Translations under genes and position numbers: made by a program
The notes under the pieces: model-generated
The model's input: the letters and a program-made list of their open reading frames with translations, nothing else
What the model was told of the DNA's origin: nothing
The model's database searches: none
In this document: positions 58,412-64,000 of the stretch, piece by piece
How the letters are laid out: the number at the start of each line of letters is the position of its first letter
Position numbering within the stretch: position 1 is the first letter of the stretch
From: Pictodentalium vernedei
Taxonomy: Eukaryota; Mollusca; Scaphopoda; Dentaliida; Dentaliidae
Direction of reading: 5' to 3'
DNA length: 64,000 nt
Assembly (NCBI GenBank): GCA_031216915.1
Contig: CM062294.1
Span: 394,497,217 to 394,561,216, forward strand

Positions 58412-58644
58412 CAACGAAAATAGATGGTGTGAACTTAATCGGATATACCGCCTGGTCACTGATGGACAACTTCGAGTGGTCTAGAGGTTACACACAAAGA
58501 TTTGGACTCTATTTCGTGGACTTTACGGATCCAAACCGCACACGAACAGCCAAGGCGTCGGCTAAGTATTATGCGCGCATAGTAACAGAAAACGGATTTC
58601 TGACTAACATTAACGAATGGGAAACGCCGATGACATTGACATGA
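58412..58644 (+). CDS. GH1 last exon with C-terminal substrate-binding motif and stop
   Basis: The acceptor follows a long T tract (attttaacag, AG at 58410-58411). The exon is 233 nt and ends with TGA at 58642-58644. It encodes [20 protein letters not shown] and continues through [16 protein letters not shown] and [27 protein letters not shown] is the signature of the last barrel strand, with the Trp-x-x-x and Glu-Trp residues that bind the sugar hydroxyls, followed by 'RFGLyyVDf' and the 'R--K-Sa-yy--i' helix. The protein ends about 20 residues later, without a second GH1 repeat or a membrane anchor. Confidence 0.96.
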
Positions 58645-59093
58645 TAAGAGTGGCATTAACTCGATAAGATAATTCAGTGAGCGCCATCTATATGGTGTAA
58701 AGATTGGGTACCAAAAAATGCTTTTGATTCTCAGAGTCCGCTGCATTGATTTTTTGCGTGGTACATTTTATTGTCATTTTTCAAATATCACCGTTGATCG
58801 TGACACGAAAATAAGAAACATAAACGTGTAAAGTCGCAAATTCCTGGATCAATTTCAACGAGATCTGGAATTAAGAATCGCGAATCTAAATACTGGGTAG
58901 TTGGTTTCAATAATGGTTTGTCTTGTAAAATAGCCACGAACAAACAGTAGATACAATGGAATTGTTTTTTGTTGAAAAGTTAAAGTAAAAATTCCATTTT
59001 CCGAAAATACTAAGTCGTCGATTTGAAAAAAAATGAACACGTGCGTTTGTGTTTACAAGTCTCCGAGTGATCGAAAACATCACTGTTTGGGAC
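58645..59093. other. Probable 3' UTR and flank of the first GH1 gene
   Basis: No repeat or further coding signal is seen. Confidence 0.4.
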
Positions 59094-59169
59094 ATATCGT
59101 CCCCTGAGTTCCAATGTGTTCTATGTGCCTACTGGCACATAGAACACATTGGAACTCAGGGGACGATAT
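59094..59169. repeat. Perfect 36-bp hairpin with 4-nt loop
   Basis: Left arm 59094-59129 (starts atatcgtcccctgag, ends ctatgtgcc), loop tact, right arm 59134-59169. No mismatch was noticed. No flanking target duplication or related copy was seen in the window. Confidence 0.9.
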
Positions 59170-60153
59170 TTCTAATTATGAGTATGCATGCTTTGAATAA
59201 CTTCCTCATTCGAGAGATTTTGTCAGTTAGTTCAACGTTTGTACGGTATTATTCGTCTCCTGCTTCGCATTTTAGTGTTGAAATTTTTTTTTTTAAAATG
59301 CATCTCTATGTAACTTTAGTTCAGCGATCTGAAGGTTGAGGCTACCCCACTACGTGAGGTAGCCGCTACGTTCAGGTTGCTGAATTATATTTAACACACA
59401 ACACACGGGGCTGGGTCGCCTTAGCTATGTTCCTTATAATTCATAGTCCCGACGGCAATAAAAAAAATAGAAATAAAATCCCCCCCTCCCCTCACTGATT
59501 TGAGAAAAAATTCTCTGAGAACCAAAACTATTTTTTGGCCTAATCGTGTCACCGATAAATGAAATATTAAAGTTTTTACATTTGAAAACTGAAAATCCCT
59601 TTGTGATTCCATCTTTCTGATGAAGTGACGAGTTGGAAGGAACACAGAAAATCAAACCAAAATGTGCCTGACAAGATATGTCTCCTCACACGATCTATCG
59701 GTACACTCATACTTTCATACAGAATTTTTCAATAAGAAAATTTGATAAAGCATCTTTGATGTTTTTCAATCGGTTTTTAACATCTTCTCAGCAACACGAT
59801 CAAGGATATTTTACATTCAAATTACCTCCGCTACTCACAAATGCTCATAATGAATATAATAATACACTTCCTGAAAGCGCTTGGTTTGGCCATTCTCGTA
59901 GAAAACAACACATAATGCAAATCTTACTGCATTATTGAATTACACTCACCTCAATGACACAGTTGATTGCTCGAAAATGGGTCGAAGTAGACAACATTGT
60001 TTCATTTTGGTGGTAAATTTTCCAATTTTCGTGCATCGATTGCGATAAAACGATACTATAAGAATTCTTCATTCTAGCACTGAGGATTTTATTATATAAG
60101 ATCAACATTCTGTCAAAGGAAACACATGTTGGTTTCTTATTCTTTTTTTCAAA
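59170..60153. other. Region between the GH1 3' flank and the 170-codon ORF
   Basis: An 86-codon frame (59678-59938) precedes the longer ORF, but I cannot assign it. Otherwise AT-rich. Confidence 0.35.
59457..59462 (+). promoter_or_regulatory. Candidate poly(A) signal of the first GH1 gene
   Basis: An AATAAA lies about 810 bp after the stop at 58644. It is the first clear one downstream on this strand that I noticed. The distance is long, so this is only a candidate. Confidence 0.25.
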
Positions 60154-60666
60154 ATGACGTCACCACGTATAGTAAACATTGCCCCTTTTTCACCTGCAAA
60201 ATATCAGCTCCCAAACAGACCTGGATTAGTCATTAAACACCCCAATGTGAAATGCACCCAACTGTACACAGTTCCAAACAGGATCCAAGTAGATTATTTT
60301 GGACATAGCATCATTAATGAGCATTATTTTCTAAATCCACACCATTACAAAATAAAATTATCACGCAAAATGGTGATTCGGCCGAGGATATCAATGACAT
60401 TGGATATGACCTTTTCAGTAGCAAACAAATCTACTCGAGGTATCCGAACACTATCTGCCAGCATCAATTGTGAGATTGATGCTGACGTAGCATACCGTGC
60501 TGTTGTATGTGAATGTAAAATGGATGTCCCTATATTCCTTGTGCGGACAGATATAAATTCCACGCATGTGAACGGTCCATTCGTAGTTTTCGAGAAGAGC
60601 GAAGCCACAGTGTTCCCATTACGAAAGTCATCTCACAAGAACTGTGTCATTGGGCCAGTGCATTAA
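60154..60666 (+). CDS. Unassigned 170-codon ORF between the two GH1 genes
   Basis: I do not recognise this protein. An ATG after a T-rich stretch opens a frame of 170 codons (MTSPRIVNIAPFSPAKYQLP to NCVIGPVH). It is the longest open frame in the window that is not low-complexity and not part of a transposon or a GH1 exon. Composition is ordinary, with a basic N-terminal half rich in Pro, Asn and His and a Cys pair (CEC) near residue 124. I see no signal peptide, membrane segment or coiled coil. The stop TAA is followed at once by a perfect donor-like gtaagt (60668-60673), so a spliced form is possible. No flanking terminal repeats were noticed. It could be a small host gene, a decayed retrogene or a chance frame. 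Confidence 0.4.
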   Translation: MTSPRIVNIAPFSPAKYQLPNRPGLVIKHPNVKCTQLYTVPNRIQVDYFGHSIINEHYFLNPHHYKIKLSRKMVIRPRISMTLDMTFSVANKSTRGIRTLSASINCEIDADVAYRAVVCECKMDVPIFLVRTDINSTHVNGPFVVFEKSEATVFPLRKSSHKNCVIGPVH

Positions 60667-61025
60667 CGTAAGTTGTGTAACTTGCCCACCTTTCCTTGTA
60701 AAATAGATAAGTTTGACCCCCCCCCCCGAAAAAAACACACAAAAAACAAAACAAAACAAACAAAACGCTGACTTCACAGTGTGTACAAACTGAAGTATTT
60801 GGTTATTTTGTTTTCAAGTGTAGCCTCGAAAATCTCCGTTCTTTTTTTTTCCACGTGCGCGAAATGTTGCTTCCGTCAAAACAGATTCAGTGTATTTCGT
60901 CCCTGGAGTATAAGAAGGTGCCATCTGTAATGCTCTTTTTCCTCTCAAGTGACTATTTAGCCCAGACACTTTTTCTTGTTTTGGAGAAAATGTGTGCGTG
61001 TTGTTAGATTGAAAAAAAACAACAG

Positions 61026-61031
61026 TTTATT
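61026..61031 (-). promoter_or_regulatory. Candidate poly(A) signal of the second GH1 gene
   Basis: TTTATT on the + strand gives AATAAA on the minus strand, about 180 nt after the stop codon at 61210. This is a usual distance for a short 3' UTR. Confidence 0.5.
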
Positions 61032-61209
61032 AATATCTTGTTGGAAACATTTTCTACATGACTCCAATCGAAACTCCAAGTTCAATCAAGACATAGGCCT
61101 ACAATTTGAAAACCAGTGATCTGAATATATTGTTTTAATTGTGTAAATACTAGTAACACTATAAAATGGTTTGTTTCATTCAGCAGTCTATAACATTGAC
61201 ATAACACTG

Positions 61210-61409
61210 TTATTGAGGTTGTCTGTTTTGCTGAATGATAGATCTGTATATAAGGGCTGATCCAAATCTTTCCGTCCTTGTTCTGTTTGGGTTGTTGTAA
61301 TCTACAGCGAACAATCCAAAACCGTGCCCTGAGTTTGCTGTCCATGCCACGCCGTCTATCATCATGGCGTATGAATAACCTCTCACATCACAGCCGTCTA
61401 ACAATTTTG
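61210..61409 (-). CDS. Last exon of a second, diverged GH1 gene
   Basis: On the minus strand an acceptor (cattcttttcag) precedes an open exon of about 66 codons ending in TAA at 61212-61210. It encodes AKLLDGCDVRGYSYAMMIDG, then VAW, GHGFGLFAVDYNNPNRTRT and a terminal helix. The order matches the last exon of the first GH1 gene, and the intron enters at the same place and phase (after the first base of the first Ala codon), which marks the two as paralogues. The family's usual 'AWSLlDNFEW' reads 'YAMMIDGVAW': the Glu of FEW and the Asn of DN are replaced, so substrate binding at the -1 subsite is probably altered or lost. The upstream exons, including any ITENG exon, were not found between 61410 and 64000 and probably lie beyond the window. 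Confidence 0.82.
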
Positions 61410-62399
61410 CTGAAAAGAATGTTTTAAGAAGCTTCAAACGCAGTTCAGAAGAGTTTATGATCTATAGCATTTTTATTATTGCCAACAAATAATCATATGA
61501 TTGCAATGTTACTACGACGAAAAACGAGAAGAAAAAAAAAATAGAAAAGAAAAAAATGGATTAATTTACGCGAGTTATGATTAAGCTTGTGCCGAAAATT
61601 TTCGGTTTATATCGCATAAACCGAAGGAAAACAACAGTTATTTCTTATAATTTAATCCGGCTGTAATATTAAAATATAAAAACTATGTGTACGTGAACGA
61701 AAAACTTTTAATTTTCGCAAAAGACAACAGTCAAACTCAGGAAAGTGTGTCAAAAACAGGTCACGCCAATCATTGTCAAATTGTTTGTTGTTTTGATTTT
61801 CGATCGCAGACGACAGATATTTAGCAAGTCACGTAACAATAGCATTAAAAACATTTTTTTAAGTTCCCCCAAAATCATGTTTGGATGTATGATCTTTTTA
61901 TTCGTCTCCCACTTCGGTATATTTTATTAAATTCAATTGCTCCCGAGAAATTATCATTATTTTCTCGCAGAATGGAGGCGATGAAAACTCGATCATTGAG
62001 CTTTGTTTACAAGCTTGTTATCCATCTATCAGTCTGCCGTCACGCCCTCACGGTGACAATTTGAGTTGAGTGGGCGGGGATTCCAGAGTCTTCAAAGTTG
62101 GATCGGATGTGTGCGAACGTGTATACGTTCCAAATCATTACGTGATTTGGTTTATACGATTTTGACAACTTTCACTGTGTATGCTTTCAACCAATCAAAC
62201 GCAGAGGCGGGGCAAAAGATTAAATTATAATGAAGTAGATTAAAATTGTCCTTACAAGGGGGTGGGAGTATATAGTAGTTACTTTGTCTGTTCATCTTTA
62301 CGTTCGTTTCCTGGTAATACCCTTTGAAGCTTTGATTGCACAATACACATACTTTATATGTACATGCAGGTATCCATAATAGGACGATGGTTGGAATTG
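61410..62399. other. Presumed intron of the second GH1 gene
   Basis: I searched the minus strand for GH1 exons (ITENG, GLNFYTS, TFNEP) and found none. No mobile element is recognised. Confidence 0.4.
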
Positions 62400-62698
62400 C
62401 TAATGGGACTTCTATGTCAAAGGGCAAAGCTAGTGTTACTAAAAATAGATCTTTTGTTTCAAGGCGTTAAATGTTAGTTCTCTTTTACGAAGAGAACTGT
62501 AACTTCACACAAGCCTGCACATAAGGTGTTTACGATTTGAATTGTTTTGGGGTCAATGGGTCGGAGGTCAAGAGCACAGTTACTGGAAATAGATTTTTTG
62601 GTTTCCGTGCAATAACTTGAATTTCCTAAGGCATACAAAAATATAAGTTCATGCTTAGATTCCATACAAGGTGATGATTGGGATTGCGCCTGTGATAA

Positions 62699-62800
62699 CC
62701 CTTTACCTAACATGAAAAGCAGACGACACTTGTAAACAAAATTCTTGGCGATTTTTGTGAATAGCGCTGGCCGGTTTTTGCCGTTACGTTGGGTAAAGGG
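62699..62800. mobile_element. TTAA-MITE lacking its central hairpin
   Basis: Both ends of the family are present (ccctttacctaacatg and acgttgggtaaaggg), but the ~140-bp central inverted repeat is missing. The left flank is ATAA, the right TTAA. Confidence 0.85.
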
Positions 62801-63136
62801 TTAATAGTTCAAAGGTCAAGATCAGTATTAGTGTAAATCGAATTTTACGTTCCGTTTAATTCCTTTATTGATTTCCGTTTGTGTAGAATAATATAACTTC
62901 CTACACATATTGTCTATAAGATGTTTTTGATCGGGACTTCATTTTGGGTCGATAGGCCAAATTTCAAGGTCACTATCATTAGACTTGGTTTCTGTGCTGT
63001 AGATCTAGTTTCCTTTTGTATGTGAAACTATAACTTTATGCACACATTTCCTAAAAAGTTGTTAATGATTGCATTTGGGGTCAGTAGGTCAAAGACCAAA
63101 GTAACTGTTACTAAAAATAAATTTTTGCGTTGGTTG

Positions 63137-63305
63137 AAGACAAGTGTATCATCGACGTGTAGTACGCCTTAGCACACAGCGCCACCGTGCAACCAGGATT
63201 AAGTGCTTTTCCCAAAGACCCAACGCAGTCACCTATGGCGAGGATCAAACCGTGAACCTTTCGGGTTGAAGTTCAATGCGGTAACCACTGAGCCACCGCG
63301 CTTCC
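63137..63305 (-). mobile_element. tRNA-derived SINE, minus strand, head-proximal half
   Basis: On the minus strand: 'gcggtggctcagtggttacc' (A box), 'aaaggttcacggtttgatcc' (B box), then 'tgggtctttgggaaaagcac' and 'gtgctaaggcgtact'. Truncated at the body. Confidence 0.8.
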
Positions 63306-64000
63306 TTTTTTATGATTGGTATTATATTTATGGTCAATACGTACAAGGTCAAGGTCACCTTTACTCTGAATAAAATACTTATTTCATCAACTGTCCAGGG
63401 CTTTAGTAGTTCTGAATTTCGTTTACAATAGTTTTTTAAAACTGCTTTGCAAGCACTATATTTGCTCGATAAGCAGGTCTGAACACATTGGACGAACGAT
63501 AGCGTGCCGGTTATTGCAATTAAAATGACCGAATTCTAACCACAAGTAATATTTCGGATTGTGGCGTACATTGCCTATCCTGAATAATAAAGCAAAACCT
63601 GTTGCTTTCAGTTATTTTTTACGCTGGGTTAGGACTATGATCAATCGATTTGCCGATCTCTCGAGGGAATAAATTCGAGACAGAACAAGACTCAAGTAAG
63701 CAGGGCCGTTCAAACTGTTTCCTATGCTCGAAGACATGCAGAGTTATCGGAGCTCGCTCCACCCAACGCCGCCTGGTTTACCCCGAACACCGCACGGCAC
63801 TCAACTGGTGTCGGTCGGGCGTTGTTCGTGAAGAACATGGTAGTGGTTAATAGGGTTTCCAAGACGCCGACTCTGGGAATAGTAAACGGTTCGTTTTGAT
63901 ATTTAAGCTTGACCTTGCCGTAACTTGTCTTGAGATACTGTGATGGTGGCAGAGAGGGTACCACGTTATCCCGACCATGGCATTAAGCTGCCCGGTTGTT
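63306..64000. other. Window end, nothing recognised
   Basis: Overlapping 60-80-codon frames on both strands near 63650-63964 match no family I know. Confidence 0.35.

Larger units (their letters stand above)
13258..58644 (+). other. GH1 beta-glucosidase-like gene, visible part (five 3' exons)
   Basis: This is the span of a host gene for a glycoside hydrolase family 1 protein (lactase-phlorizin hydrolase / cytosolic beta-glucosidase / myrosinase type). Such enzymes are retaining beta-glycosidases with a TIM-barrel fold. The five exons add up to 978 nt, about 326 codons including the stop, and join in one frame through phases 1, 1, 2 and 1 with GT/AG borders throughout. Family members are about 470-500 residues per domain, so roughly 150 N-terminal residues are missing; I could not find their exons between 1 and 13257. 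Both catalytic glutamates and the C-terminal substrate-binding motif are present and no exon has an internal stop, so the gene looks intact. Substrate, signal peptide and number of GH1 domains cannot be judged from this part. Confidence 0.9.
62400..63400. repeat. Diverged ~195-bp tandem array ('gtcaaggtcac' type)
   Basis: Units share 'ttactaaaaatagat', 'ataactt', 'ggggtcaatgggtc' and 'aggtcaagatca', spaced about 190-200 bp, with divergence above 20%. A TTAA-MITE (62699-62800) and a SINE (63137-63305) interrupt it. Such arrays are common in marine invertebrate genomes. Confidence 0.65.

Overview
The window is animal (metazoan) genomic DNA, almost certainly from a marine invertebrate. It holds a spliced glycoside hydrolase family 1 (GH1) gene with GT/AG introns, a second GH1 gene converging on it, tRNA-derived SINEs with pol III boxes, several non-LTR retrotransposons, and many DNA transposons and MITEs. 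Pearl/Helentron-like repeats with ~165-bp core units, and 'aggtcaaggtcac' type arrays, are familiar from molluscs and from invertebrate deuterostomes. The sequence alone does not settle the phylum.

Host genes. The main gene runs on the + strand. Five GH1 exons are visible (13258-13441, 15804-16049, 16990-17119, 56903-57087, 58412-58644). They join in frame and carry both catalytic glutamates (TFNEP and ITENG). The N-terminal exons must lie upstream of the window or in unrecognised sequence before 13258. The intron between the third and fourth visible exons is about 39.8 kb and contains most of the window. On the - strand, 61210-61409 is the last exon of a second, diverged GH1 gene that converges on the first (stop codons 2.6 kb apart). 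One unassigned 170-codon ORF (60154-60666) lies between them.

Layout. 1-13 kb: two copies of a ~1.5-kb composite repeat, a second repeat block, two pearl/Helentron-like elements with core tandem repeats (one inside a composite-repeat copy whose empty counterpart is also present), and SINEs. 13-17 kb: GH1 exons with MITEs in the introns. 17-25.7 kb: a hAT-type MITE with a perfect 8-bp target duplication, a ~97-bp tandem array broken by two TTAA-MITEs and one hAT-like insertion, a pogo-like MITE, a broken Tc1-like transposon, and a second Tc1-like deletion derivative abutting it. 25.9-44.7 kb: two copies of a large unclassified element with 250-280-bp terminal inverted repeats (TIRs) made of repeated GCATATGTGAAA-type words. 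The second copy is split by a 6.27-kb DNA transposon with ~215-bp TIRs. That transposon encodes a ~1,360-residue protein in one frame, interrupted by only two stops, with an XPG/FEN-like nuclease signature and a Cys-rich tail. It is best read as an Academ-type transposon. 45.2-54.5 kb: a near full-length CR1-group LINE (SGNH-esterase ORF1, endonuclease/RT ORF2), a decayed MULE transposase, and a 5'-truncated Jockey/CR1-like LINE with tandem repeats in its 3' end. 54.5-64 kb: the last GH1 exons, a two-level palindromic MITE, a perfect 36-bp hairpin, the second GH1 gene and a diverged tandem array broken by a MITE and a SINE.

The only genes I regard as host genes are the two GH1 loci and, less surely, the 170-codon ORF. 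The rest is a layered transposon landscape. Its most notable parts are the long-TIR element pair, the Academ-like element nested in it, and the Helentron-like insertion with its natural empty site. No retroviral or LTR element, capsid-bearing element, CRISPR array or rRNA gene was recognised.
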